Source: Colocasia esculenta
Taxonomy: Eukaryota > Streptophyta > Magnoliopsida > Alismatales > Araceae
Assembly (NCBI GenBank): GCA_014218235.1
Contig: CM024755.1
Location: 163,549,941-163,613,940 of the forward strand
DNA length: 64,000 nucleotides
Direction: 5' to 3'
Part shown: in pieces, positions 21,055 through 33,124 of the stretch
Numbering within the stretch: the first letter of the stretch is position 1
How the letters are laid out: the number at the start of each line of letters is the position of its first letter
Made by a program: the position numbers and the translations under genes
Notes under the pieces: generated by a model
Told to the model about the DNA's origin: nothing
What the model saw: the letters and a program-made list of their open reading frames with translations, nothing else
Databases searched by the model: none

Positions 21055-24000
21055 TATCATGCCACGACGCGAAATATCGGAATGTGAGGCAGTTGCAAGA
21101 AAAGGGTATAGAGCGAATACTAGACATCTAACCATTACATAATGAATAATGATAAAGCAAATTCATTTCCTTAATACTTTTCAATGTCTAGTTACAACCA
21201 CTAATATCAGAGCCAATCTATGGGGCCCGATTACATTGGAATAAAGCAAAAGACTAAACTTCAAACCTAACTACTACAACGTTAAATATAGCAATAGGAC
21301 ACTAGGGTACTCATGACATCACTCCAGGTCGTTCCCATCCTCTTGAGTGTATGGTTCATCCTCGGTCTCACCTGAGAACACAACGACAAATAATGCAGGG
21401 TGAGCGAACATCGCCCAGTAGGACTTAAATCTCAGGCTCAAGCAAGCTTTAAGTAATTAATGCATTTACAGGCAGAGTAACTACTGATAGAGAGAGAGAG
21501 AGTCAAGTAAAAATATAGAAGGACAGTACGTGAATGAAATAGCAAGACTTTCCAAATATAGACTTTCCAAGAATAGCACGAGTGTCGGGAATAGCACAAT
21601 AATAGCAAGATAGCACAATGTCATGTATAGCAAGATGGCCATGGTACCAATAGCAGAACGAGTATAGCATCGCACTTTGTTGTCAATGGACAACGAGAGA
21701 ACATAGCACTTTTGATTGTCATTTAGATAGTCATGATAGATAGCACTTTTGATTGTCATTTAGATAGTCACGATAGATAGCACTTGAGTGTAATGCCAAA
21801 CACTATGATCATTTAACTCCCATGGGCACTAGCACTTTTGGACGCACATCCCAGGACCAGATCGGGCCCTTTATATATTGCCAGGCATTAGTTATATTGT
21901 TTATCTCTAGACAATCAGTCAATGGCCAATATAGAGTACCAAGAAGTAGATGAGAGCACTAGATGAATAGACGAGATAGTAGACTGAACGTGAATAGACG
22001 AGAGAGTAGAGTATAGACGAGTGTTAGTGGACATCTCACGTAACACGTCGGGTAAACAGGCGATAGTAACAGTTACACAACACGCGCACATGGTGTTGGT
22101 AGTCAGGTGGAACTCACAACCCTACCACTGGCCACGTTAAGCACAGGTCCAGTGGTCCGGTGTGATTCAAGATGAGAGCAAACTTCTAATAGCCGTTTGG
22201 ACTATATTGATCCTTAAATGGTGTAATAGGGGTTAGGGTACAATCGGCTCGTCGACCATGTAGGAATCCATGGACAGAGGAGACTTACGGAGGCCTTGAA
22301 CAAAGACTCACTAGTCCGGCAGAAGGAGTATCCGTCGGAGAGTTCATCCAAGTCAAGAAAAGTGTGTATATAGAAACAAGTGCTCGACGTTCTAGAGGAA
22401 TTGTAGAACAGTGGAGCGTCTATATCGGTATTCCCAAAACATCACGAGAAATGATAGACAAGTATATTTAAAATATGGCAATTTAATTACATAAATTACC
22501 AGATGTATTATGAAATAGTTTCATGCCAAATTATGCCATAATTGGATGGTTCAATGTGTGTGTAAGTGTCATGAAATTGTAGATAGAAAAGATCATGTGC
22601 ATGTGTTTTGATCATACATAAATGTTCAATTTATAACAGGTGTTATTTTCTGTGTGTATGACCGTTAAACAAGAGTACAATACTGTAGAAAATCAAGCAT
22701 TGTTGAGACATGGGGTTTTTGCAAAAAGAACCCAAATCACGACGTACCCTAATGAGGGTCGCGACGGGGTCAACTGAGATAGCGACAGGGTCTTGTATAG
22801 GTCGTGACAGGCTTGTCGGTTCGGGCAGGTAGATCGCGACGGGGTTGCATGAGGCTCGCGACGACTGTCCTATCACGATCAGATCGTGATAGAGCACTCT
22901 GTCGCGATGGCCCTTGTGAACGCGGCCTATCGGGCCGTCGCGTTCACAGGGTCTGCGCCCAGTCCGAACAGGGAAAGGACATTACATTGGATTGCGGGTC
23001 AGAACTTACCCTATTTGACACAGGTGATTCAGAAATTCACAACTAATTGTATAGTGAACAAAAAATCATGAAACCACTTGTAATACAACCTAGACATGCA
23101 TGGGTACTTACAATAAATAGGAATTGGAAAACAATCAGGGTTTTGACATGGTTTAAACACGGGTATTCATGATGAACATGAAATCGTACATAGTTGAGAT
23201 CAACGATTAAATTCGCAAGATAGGATGAAGCAAATTTAGGGATTTTAGAGGCAAAAGATGCCTATCATGCATCAGTTCCTACATTAAAAATCTTGTAGCA
23301 TGAGGTTGAGTATACAAAGAGATCAAGATTTAGGAAGAGTGTTCGGGATCATGTAAGTTGCAGAACATGAAAAATCAAGAACAAAAGATATACTGGTTGG
23401 AAAATTATGAAACCAAAGGGCTTTTGATCCTGATAGACGAGACATCCTACTGAAAAATTTTCATGGTTTATGCTCGTGAGAATGCCTACCTTTGATCGTT
23501 TTCCTCTTCTAGGGTTAAGACTTGAAGAACTTGGGGAAGAAGCTTTGATGGATCTTCCTCTCCATGATTTCTCCCCCTCTTGGCCTCTCCTCCTGGTCCA
23601 GGAACCTCTTGGCACGAGCTAGGGTCGGCCATGAGGGTTTAAGAGAAGTATTTAAGCTTCTCCATATTCCCTTTTCTAGTTTAAGTATAACTTCTATTAA
23701 ATTCAAATTTCCTATTTTTCTTTCCCCTTTTTAAGCAAGAGATCTTCTATTTGGGTTAGGAGAGAGGGGATTTCGTGGCCAACCCATTAGAACAGGTTTA
23801 GGAATCCAATCCTAATTCAAACTAGCTATTTAATACATTAAATATCTCTTTTCTATTTTAGTAATATTCTAGTTACGAATTTTGGATTTTTCTCTATTAT
23901 TCCTCCTTTTGAAATCTCTATTTTAGCCCACTAATTTCTAATGGGCCAATATAGCAAAGCCCGGTACTCTTTCCTTTAGATGGGTTTTATTTAATTCTCT

Positions 24001-24108
24001 CTTATTTGATTTCCTAGTTGTTTTAATACATCTTTCTTTTATTTGATTTTCTAATTAAATAATATAAATATTTAAAATTTTATTTCCCAAAAATTTAGGG
24101 TTGCTACA
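21055..24108 (-). mobile_element. 5' LTR of the Tekay-type element (3054 bp)
   Basis: Aligns with 13374-16442. The inner end reads TATCATGCC where the other LTR has TGTCACGCC, so the terminal dinucleotide has mutated. The outer end is TTGCTACA at 24101-24108, followed by the TAATA duplication. Differences from the 3' LTR are mostly C/T and G/A. Confidence 0.95.
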
Positions 24109-24113
24109 TAATA
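24109..24113. repeat. Target-site duplication TAATA, right copy
   Basis: Exact match to 13369-13373. Confidence 0.93.
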
Positions 24114-26800
24114 TGCCATATACTGTCTGAAAATTCTTTGAGCCTACCTATTTTCGCTTCTATTGTGGCCCACATTGTGGGTATAAGGAGTGTTAACATC
24201 CTCTAACTGTAGCACAAGGTAGGTCTTCTACTTTCCCTCTTGATTTTTGTCTCCCTATTTGTTTTGATATAGATTCAGCGATAGAGTCATCTACCTAGAT
24301 TTTCCAACAATCTCTCACTGCTAAGTTTTTCTGTCTATACCTTGAGGATCGTTTTCTGCTACACTCATAGATGAATATTGGCTATCCCCGAAGCCAGTTA
24401 AGCTTTCAAAACCATTTCTTGATTTGGTCTACCTAGAGAGTGCTAGGGCAAGGTTTGCCTAGTATCTTAAAAACTATCAACGTAAATATGAAAGCTTTAA
24501 GTACATAGAGTTTATACTAAATATTCTTAACTTATCATTGAATAATTTTTTTATCATGTGATTATGGAAATTCTACTTAGATAATCTGCTTGCCAAAAAC
24601 ATTAGAACTCCTATCCTAAATAAGAATGAACCCATGTTAATTTTGTTTTGGTCATCTGCTCACCAGTCATGATTTCAATTATTGTCTTCTATTCAGTTTT
24701 TCTCTTCACTTCTAGAAATCCAAAGCAGTAATGTACCTATGAAACTAAACAAAAAGTATGCTATTTTGCTACCCTTATGTCTTCTTGAACATCTCATTTG
24801 TGATATCTTACTTTGAATCTATTCTTGATATGATCTTGCTACTACTTCTTTTATGACATTCTTGAACTCTTGAATGCGCACATATGGCATCCATTTACAT
24901 TGTTCAGTCCTGTAAAACACAACCGGGTCTTACAACTCTACTGTACTCAAATGCATACTATTTAGGGCACGGAGAGTGTCTGAGTGGTTCCAATCTATTA
25001 CTGGGGGCAGTGGACACCTGAAAATACCTGTAGGGGCTATTGACGGTGTTGGCATTTTGCATCAAGACTAAACTATTCTGATTTGGCTAGACAACTATTC
25101 TATCAATGTTTGGTAATGTTAGTTTGTAAATTCAAGCATCTATTCTATTACTATTTAGTATTGTTGGGTTGGTTAATCCAACCATATGTTCTATCATTGT
25201 TTAACACTATTGGTTTTTAAATTCAAACCTCCTATTCTATTCTAGAAAATATACTACTATTAAATCTGAATATATGAAATTCTTGACTGATTAATGTATA
25301 TGATAGCCTTGTGAAAGGCACAGTCTGATCTATATCTGATATGACTGTCTCAAGTTCTTATATCATCAACTGTTCCTTGAAATTCTGTATTTATTGTCCT
25401 GCTACCATCTTGTTGTTAGGACATTCTGCTAGCACCTTGTTATAAGTCTTTATTACTTGTGATTAGTTTGATAATACCAGTGCCTACTTGAGTAAAATGT
25501 TAATCATATATATTATTGCCTTCACATTGAGATATAAATCCTACTAGGTGTAAGCTCAATAAATTTCATAACATTTTCAGATAGCATGGAAAGAAATGAA
25601 GTACCAAATGGGCTTATGTGTTGAGCGTGAAGTTTCTTAGAAATGCATCACAAACTCTATTTAGTTAAGAGAGAATGGACATTTTGTAATCCTTTACCCT
25701 TGTTAGCTTTAGATGGATTAGCAAGTGAAGTTTTATTTCATGATTAGTGATTGTAAACATATCCATTTATTTTGAATAAGAAAAGAGTTATTGATTCTTG
25801 AGCTATTGGAAATTTGGATGGTTTAATTATGTTGAAAATGTGAGCTTGTCTGTAGCGAACTTTATTTCAATGAGAAAGCAATCCTCAGTGTAATTGTGAA
25901 GCAGTAGCCAATCAAATTGTTCTTGTTTGTCGACAGATATAGTTTGTTTGTCGATATGTAGTTTTATCAGTAGACCTGTGAATCCTTGACTGTCGGCCGA
26001 TAGCCTCATCTGTCGACAGTTAGGTTTGGGTTTGTAGACCTAGACTATCTCCAAAGGATTTACTAGAAACATGACTCTCAGGAACGCATTCTTCGGTCGA
26101 CTTGAGAGTTGAGATAGGTCGACCTAAACAACCTATGATTAGTGAGCTATTATTTATTAGGGACATTAGAGAGTGTTTTCTCTTGAAGACGTAATAGTCT
26201 TATGGTGATGATTAATGGAAGAAGTTTTGGAGTATGAAAATTGTAGATGTTTGTATAATTTATTGTTCTTTTACTTATGTATACACGGATGACTTCCGCG
26301 TCCCTCTATTTGATTCCGCTTCAATTATACTGATATTTCGGGAACATAACAAAAATACTGTCCAGCTCTCCCTCGTCTTCTTCCCTTTCTCTCTCTTGCT
26401 TTCTCCTTCCCTCACACGGCAGCACACACGGTACTGCATCCAGCTGCATGCACCTGCACATCTCTTCTCCTTTGACCCAGCCACATAACCCTTGCTGGGT
26501 TCTTTTCTTCTCTGAGCCACACAGCCAATGAGCGGCCCCTGCTGCTTTCCTTTTCTCCTTCCACGTAGTCGCACATTTTCTCATTTTTTTTCAAAGGAAA
26601 AACTGATCTCCACCGTTGATTAAGGCAAAGGTTAAAATAACTTTAGTGGACCATGGGCAGAATTAATGGGCCATGGTGCCCAACACTAACGATTGTGTGA
26701 TGAACGCTTGCATAGATCGGGCAAGTAAAATATGATGCCTCGATTAATTCATGACGCAATACATCGTTTTCATCCACACCCGTTTGCGTTAACCATGACA
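24114..26800. other. Gene-free stretch between the Tekay element and the CASP-like gene
   Basis: AT-rich DNA without a convincing frame. It continues the sequence that ended at 13368. Short GTCGAC or GTCGACAG motifs occur at 25925-26110, echoing the block at 12826-12965, so both sides may belong to one old repeat split by the Tekay insertion. A pyrimidine-rich stretch lies at 26350-26420. Confidence 0.6.
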
Positions 26801-26812
26801 GCTAGCTAGCCA

Positions 26813-26818
26813 CACGTG
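26813..26818. promoter_or_regulatory. G-box CACGTG upstream of the CASP-like gene
   Basis: CACGTG in the context CCACACGTGCT, about 265 bases before the first ATG. Such sites bind plant bZIP and bHLH factors. Next to it is the palindrome GCTAGCTAGC (26801-26810). Function is inferred from position only. Confidence 0.4.
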
Positions 26819-27041
26819 CTACTCTACTATCAAGAGCAGAGAGCGACATACGAAGAGATAAAAGCAAACCGGTAGGACGGAGCTGGCAATCTAATTTAAA
26901 TTATTTTTTTTATCCTTCCTCGTGGACCTTGGACACCTTAATTCGTTTAGATCGATAAAACCCAGGATTCGCTCCTTGCAGGCGGACGCGGGGCCTACGC
27001 AGTCTTCAGATCAAGAACCGACGGAGTTGGGTATGCCTTTG

Positions 27042-27050
27042 AATATATAA
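27042..27050 (+). promoter_or_regulatory. Possible TATA box
   Basis: AATATATAA is the best TATA-like site before the gene. Transcription would begin about 30 bases later, near 27075, almost on the ATG at 27079. With this box the ATG at 27103 would be the more comfortable start. Confidence 0.4.
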
Positions 27051-27078
27051 CATGGTTAGTCATTAAGAGCTCCTCGGG

Positions 27079-28469
27079 ATGGAGCGGAACAAACCTGCAG
27101 AGATGGCAAGTAGTAAGGCTTGGCCTATCTCGGCGCTGTTTCTGCGTCTCGTCACCTTCATATTCCTTGTCATCTCGCTAATCGTCCTCGCAACCGATTC
27201 GTTCAGCTATCCTGATCCCAGAAGCAGCTCCGGGAAAACCACCGTTCGCTTCAAAGTTGCTTATGCTTACAGGTTCCGTGAAGCATCTTTATTATATAGT
27301 TTTCACCCAATTTCTTGGCTCTACTTTTTACAGTTGGAAGGGCATCGAGAGATGTATACCCTCGTTCATACATACGGGTTTCCATGGCGAGCTATAGTGA
27401 CTCTTTACCACCTTTCTTTTCTTTCTAATTTCGAATCAGACGGAAGAGAATGGACTATCACATGTCAGTTCTCTCGCGAGCAGCAAATTTAAGTTATTCA
27501 CTTATGCAGTGGAGTTTTAAATCAGACATAACTAATGAGTGTGACAAAAGGGTGATCGGCATGTGTCAGTGTAACATTCATCGTACCTCTATATATGTCT
27601 AGCCTAATTTTACACAGGTCAGTGGAGACACATTTATATATGAGTTCTTCCATCGCTTTTCTTTTTATAAACAAGTAGCTTGATCTTAAACCCGTAATTG
27701 GTTGCTAAACTTCCAAGAAACAAACTATCCTTGGAGGCTCACAGATTAAAAGACTAGAAGAATCCAATAAATCCAAACATGATCTGTATGCAACAATGTA
27801 CAACTATGAGTTGGATGGTGAACTCAATTTTTGGCCATAGGTACGCGCTATCGGTCGCTGTTATCGGATGCGCTTACTCGCTAGCATGGATCCCGTTCGC
27901 CGTCCACCACGTAGCCCATGGGAAGCCCGTCAGCGATGGACTTCCAACGCTCAACCTCTGTATGGATGTGGTACTAGTCTTTACTTGTACTTCCCGTTAT
28001 TTCTATGCTTCCATATATATGTGTTTTACGACAAACTGTGTTTGCCTTAACCTATATATGTACCCATGCATGAACTTGTTCCTCCCAGTGGCTTAATATA
28101 TATTGTGCATATATTCCAATTCCACTCTCACTATACTTACAGATTTATTACCTGGGTCATGTCTACCCTACCTTAACCTTTGGACTTCAATTTTTATTTA
28201 ATTCATGAGAAATATGTGCATATGATTAATCCAACCAGGTTATAGAGTTCTTGCTGGCGACGGGCACTGGTGCTGGGTTCGGGTTAACAATAGACGCCAA
28301 AAGGTTGTTCGACAAGGTAAAAGACAAGTTGAGGTACGACGCCATATTCTCGAAGATTGACAGGTTCTCCGATAGGGCAAACGTCTCATTCGGCTTTCTG
28401 CTCATCGCCACCATCGCCATGGCCGCACTGGTCATCGGTTCAGCACTGTCTCTCGCTAAGAAATCGTGA
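27079..28469 (+). CDS. CASPL: CASP-like membrane protein, CASPL4D-type, three exons (184 aa)
   Basis: Exons are 27079-27272, 27841-27970 and 28239-28469, with GT...AG introns of 568 and 268 bases. Joined, they give one frame of 184 codons plus stop. Four membrane helices are visible: about residues 19-39 (LRLVTFIFLVISLIV), 67-88, 109-130 (VIEFLLATGTGAGFG) and 157-180 (FGFLLIATIAMAALVIG). The Arg in LRLVTF and the VRFKVAYAYRY stretch before helix 2 fit the CASP-like (DUF588) family, and the pattern is closest to group 4D as I remember it. Family members sit in the plasma membrane and can scaffold membrane domains; CASPs organise the Casparian strip, while most CASPLs are of unknown role. The loop between helices 3 and 4 is long and charged. 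ATG 27079 gives an eight-residue extension before MASSKAW; the second ATG (27103) is equally plausible. The only intact host gene seen. Confidence 0.88.
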
Positions 28470-29060
28470 GAGCTGTTGCTCGTGATCAATCCGCAGGTTA
28501 ATTTCAAAATAAGACGTGCCTGCGTTGCGTTATCTATGATAAATCCTGTGCCACTCTTGAGGAGCGGAGGATGAGAGATTTAGATGTGTGTTTCGATGAA
28601 TTTTCCGAGTGAAAAGTGAGAGGATAGAACATTCGGTCTAGCTGCTCGCCCAAGACATTGTTCAACTGTGAAAAAAATATACCTATATATATATATGTTA
28701 ATTGCATGAAATTTTTTCTTAGATTTATATTTACATCTATATCCCTCTTCTGGATATAAAATGCCTTCAATGACCCTCCCACCCAAAAAGATGCTTGGAA
28801 TATTTCATTCAGTTTGCTCATCCAAAAGAGAAAAAGAAAATAATTTTTTGTTTACAAAACCATCTTAAAAGATTAATTGCTTGAGAATCCTTCTTAGATT
28901 TATATATGCATCTGTATTCCCCTTATGGATACAAAATACCTTCAATGACCCTACCTTAACATGCCATGATGGATCCCAAAAAGATACTTGCAATATTTCG
29001 TTCACTTTTGCCTATATAAATCCTACTAAAAATGATTGCAAAAGAATATGCGAAATGTAT
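28470..29060. repeat. 3' flank of the CASP-like gene with a diverged 175-bp-spaced duplication
   Basis: No further gene. A block starting TTAATTGCATGAA at 28698 is repeated from 28873 (TTAATTGCTTGAG); both contain TTCTTAGATTTATAT, a CATCT..AT..CCC segment, ACCTTCAATGACCCT or GCCTTCAATGACCCT and AAAAAGATRCTTG.AATATTTC. The copies differ by about a fifth and by an indel near 28950. This could be an old tandem duplication of the gene's 3' region or a small repeat. Confidence 0.72.
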
Positions 29061-32000
29061 TGTAACGACCCTCTTTATACCGGTACAATTATACTAACCC
29101 ACATCGATATACCACATCGATATAGAAAGCGTCGCCATAGTAAGACATTTACCTAACACATTCAATAGGCTGAGACGTACACAAATATGAACACATAACA
29201 GCGGAATAAAAGAACTGAATGTAAATTTATTATTTCCATCATCCACATTTATCCACAGTCTATATAGTACAAGAAAGAACTAAAGTTTTCATAACTGAAA
29301 TTTAAATCAAATACATTGTCCATAACTTAAGTACATGTCGCTCTTTATTATATACTTATGAAAATAAACTACAACACCGATATTTCCACAAGATCTCCTA
29401 CTCTCGCTCCGAGTCACTCCTGACTGTCTCCTCGGAAGAAGTAGAGATACCTGCACCTGTACGCCGAAGCAAGAGTTAGTCTATAATACTCAGCAAGTAA
29501 TTCCATTCACATTAAGCATACATGCATCACATGGACATTTTACCTTTTAAATAAAACAACTAATGCGTATAACATGGATTGGATAACCTTTAAAAGAAAG
29601 CCTAAACATGATACTTCTACAAATTTATCATATATGGTACATCTTTATGTTTCTTTTATAATAAAGTAAACCTATCACATGCTTTCTACACATTCTTTAA
29701 CATGCTATCTTAAGTCAACACTTGTTCCATTCATGCTACATTATAAAGATAAGTTAAGTATGGTATTGCACATATTGGAAAAGGTATTCCTATCATGGAT
29801 TCTATGTACATTCGCACATTCATAACACATTTATAAACATGAATAGCTTGCTGTTTTGACATGGATTTAACACATTTATAAATTAGTTCACAATTTCACA
29901 TATCATCTCATTAGTTCACTTTTTTTTTTTGGTAACGAGAAAATCCCACCCCGTGTGGTTTTGTGGGCTCAGGGATTGGTGTTCGTGAACTCTAAGGTCA
30001 GGACTTGGCAGCTCCTACTTTCAGTGTACCCGTATTGCCCTTACCCCACTTGACCGGAAAACATGATCATTTACACACTTTTCACATGCACATTTCACAT
30101 ATATACAAAATCGCATTATTTTCATTACATGTCGTGACACATAGTCTAAACCACCTCTTAGAAGGACACACACTTATCTCATTCACACACATATCTATCA
30201 CCTAGGCAATATAGTGATAGACCTTAGTTACTGTGCAGAACTGGGAGAAACACTCGCTGCCCTAACCAGTGGTACTTGTCCACCTCCAGGATTTTATCCC
30301 AATGCCCATGGGACATCACACACATATGAACCTTCCCGTAGGGACTTTACTACGGTACAGTTCCTTAGCCCTCTAAGGTAGCAGTGTCACCCATGGCACA
30401 TTTACACATTTTCCATTTTTAAACACACACTATTTGCACACCGTTTAACACACTAATTTCATTTTCACATACATGTATATGGTTTAGGTTACCTAACATG
30501 GTACTACTGTTTACAGAGTTAAACAGTTACGAATTCATTCTAATCATGTTACAATTATCTAATTTATCACTAATTACACTAAACATGTTTTAACTAGCAA
30601 TTTCAACATATAATGATCAAATCAATACCTACTGTTGTCCAATTGTCATGAAAATTTAACCACAGACTTTTTATAGGTTAAACATCATGCATACCCAATT
30701 TCACATTTTTTGGAGTCATACACAATTTATGATAATTAAAACATGCATTCTGCCTAATTCATGAATTCATCAATTAAGCATGGTACACAGTGCCATATAC
30801 ATATTTATCTATTCTAAAATCTGTGTCCAATAGTCATGATATTACATGCAATTTCTGAGAATTTATTTTACATCATAAAATTTATTAGAGATTTAAAACC
30901 ACTAATGCATGCTCACTGATTTTCAGTTTAGAAAATATAACTATTTACACAGATATCAGAAATTTCCAAACTCTCATGGCATAAACTAATACCCATAAAC
31001 ATTGTGCAAAAATTCTATAACATCCAAATTCCACATGGATCACACAATCAGTAACTTTCAAGGTTGGAAAACCTGTCTGACATACATTTCAGGAATTTTA
31101 ATAAATAGAATATCCAACGAAAATTTCACAAAATTTCACAACATCATCCAATCGAAGTATTACATAGCATATAAAATTTACAGTATATCCTCATACACAG
31201 AAATCTGAAAAATAAATTATAAAGGGGCAAACAGCACACTATTCTTGCTTGAAGAACTCAGCGGCAAGGGGGTGGCCGCTTACCTGGTTGACGGCAACAT
31301 AGGTGGCCGCTAACCTCGGATCTTAACAGCATCAAAGGTTGCCGTTAAGTTCCTATCTGTGCAAAACACAGACTGAACTCCAAAAATTCGATAGAAAGGA
31401 GGTTCCAGGACACGAATAAATTCCGTAAAAATGCCTGAGACCTACAAGACGCATGTAGGGATAACGTGTAAGGGTTACTTGCCTTTAGGAAAATCTAAAA
31501 ATGGAGGATTGAGTCAGAGAAGCTCTCCTTGGCCTGAGCCAAAGAGCCTCCATAGTCCTCCAAATCCAGGTTCTGTGTCGATCCTTCAAGCACACCGGAG
31601 TCGGGGAAGTCTTCCTTGATGTTCAGACTCTCTTCCAGTCGTGGTAGAACGCTGGATGGAGCATCCAATTGTCGGATCAAAGAGTTTCAAATCTCAAGTT
31701 TGCACAGAAGGTTAGGGTTTTTGACTCAAGAGCCAAATGAATCCAATCTCAACGAAGAAAGGGGTTTTATAAGGTCAAGGGTTCGGGGACTTGATAAGGT
31801 AGGGGTTGTAGCCGTTGGACGACGGTTTCTAAAATAGATAGCGAATATATCGCGGGCATTTCCGGATATGAAGCGCAACAGATCTGGGGAAGTTGACGTC
31901 TAGATCCTTGGCTTCCTGACTGGGGTTAGCGTCCATCGATGTGGCCGCTTACTCCCCATTAAAGTCAACTCATGTTGACGCCAACAGGTCGTTTGGCCAG

Positions 32001-32200
32001 AACTTAAAATACTGCAGAAAATTATATTTACACAATACAACTACATGCCATTTACCATACATACTTTAAAATACTATTTTCATAATGTAAATGCATAACA
32101 TACACAACCAAATATACATATATGTACAATAGTACTCAAATAGTGTACATATATATACATAGCTACACACACAAGTATCAATTTCTCACACAATCAAATT
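29061..32200 (-). mobile_element. Gypsy-type LTR, minus orientation, same family as 9036-11687
   Basis: The left edge TGTAACGACCCTCTTTATACCGGTAC is the reverse complement of the right edge of the LTR at 11687, with a few changes. Further matches are the CCCACATCG stretch, ACATTTACC, CATCATCCACATTTA and CTGTACGCCGAAGCAAG against CTTGCTTCGGCGTACAG at 11260. The other end was not identified; homology fades around 32200, just before the CACTA end. No PBS or PPT was found beside it, so it is a solo or truncated LTR. Confidence 0.78.
29926..30065 (-). mobile_element. Possible SINE-like insertion within the LTR
   Basis: A run of ten T (a poly-A tail on the minus strand) is followed by GGTAACGAGAAAATCCCACC and about 110 bases that interrupt the LTR homology. 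On the minus strand the end reads GTTACCAAAAAAAAAA, like the tail of Au-type plant SINEs. I could not see clear A and B boxes or a target duplication. Confidence 0.4.
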
Positions 32201-32273
32201 TCTTATTGATATCGTTAACTTCCAAGTTAGTTGTCTCTTTGGAGCTTTTCATTGGCCAATCATGAGCTCTTTC

Positions 32274-32820
32274 CACTACAAGAAAAAGCAGAATTAGAGA
32301 CCGCATTTGTGACCGAATATTTCGGTCACTAGATCTAACACCGAATAGTGACTGAAATTATTTGGTCACTGATTTTTATATTTAGTATCTGAAATATCTT
32401 CGGTCACTATTCAGTCTCAGATCTAAGACTAAATAGTGACCGAAAATATCCAGTCGTAAATTTTAAGACCTTAATATGCCAAATATTTTTCATATAGCTA
32501 CTGAACTTTTTCTGTCACAATTCGGTCTTCGATCGGTGACCAATGATAATCAGTCACTAACTTCTTTTCTTCGGCGCCATTTGAGCCTAAAACTTTGTGA
32601 CCAAAAATTCATCAGTCACTATTCGGTCTCAGATTAGAGACCGAATAGTGACTGATTTTAATCAGTCGCTAACTTATTTAGTTTTGCGTCGTTGGCTTAG
32701 GGAGTTTGCGACCGAAGGTTTTCGGTCACAAATTGGAGACTGAATTGTGACCGATCTTAGTTCGGCCACAAATGTTTGTAGTCTTTGAGACTGAATAGCG
32801 ACCGAATTGTTCAGTCGATA
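32274..32820 (+). mobile_element. Left end of a CACTA (En/Spm) DNA transposon with subterminal repeats
   Basis: The DNA begins CACTACAAGAAAAAGC, the terminal inverted repeat type of plant CACTA elements. The next 500 bases are packed with inverted subterminal motifs, GTGACCGAA and TTCGGTCAC with variants, often as AATAGTGACCGAA. In this superfamily such arrays bind the transposase. The matching right end (TTCTTGTAGTG) was not found up to 34389, so the element is truncated, rearranged or the inner part is nested. Confidence 0.85.
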
Positions 32821-33089
32821 TTCCCACGCTTCCCCCTCCCCCCACTGTTCTTCTTCTCTTCTCTCTCTCTCCCTATATGATTCTTCTCTTCTCTCTCTCT
32901 CGCTCTCTCGCTGGACCGACTGTTGGTGCCGCTGTCGCTCTGATTGCTACCGTCGTCGCACCCGTGGGAGCTCCTGCAACCGTTGCGCTTCTGTTCGCCG
33001 CCGGAGTGTCGCTCGTGGGAGCTGCCGTCATCGCACCCAAGGGAGCCGCTGCCGCCGCCATCGTGCCCTTTACCGTGGCCTCCGATAGT
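32821..33089 (+). pseudogene. Possible first exon inside the CACTA element
   Basis: A CT-rich leader is followed by a GC-rich open stretch (ORF start 32877) ending at a consensus donor, GATA then GTAAGC at 33090. It encodes an Ala/Val-rich string (AAVALIATVVAPVGAPATVALLF type) that may be a membrane helix or merely GC-rich filler. No downstream exon was recognised. It could be a leader exon of a transposase or a captured gene piece. Confidence 0.3.
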
Positions 33090-33092
33090 AAG

Positions 33093-33095
<3 letters not shown>

Positions 33096-33124
<29 letters not shown>

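Larger units (their letters stand above)
13374..24108 (-). mobile_element. Complete Tekay/Del-type Ty3/gypsy retrotransposon, coding capacity lost
   Basis: Read on the minus strand: 5' LTR (21055-24108), PBS for initiator tRNA-Met, gag, protease, RT, RNase H, integrase, chromodomain remnant, PPT, 3' LTR (13374-16442), with TAATA duplications on both sides. The gypsy gene order (RT before INT) and the C-terminal EEAT motif followed by YPDLF support the Tekay/Del chromovirus lineage. The total is 10,735 bp. The polyprotein carries at least five stops and two frameshifts, so it cannot move on its own. A second, older relative lies at 34390-36522. Confidence 0.95.

Noticed and set aside
27841..28096. 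Single-exon reading of the middle of the CASP-like gene
   Set aside because: The open stretch runs into an intron; splicing at 27970/28239 gives the continuous four-helix protein.
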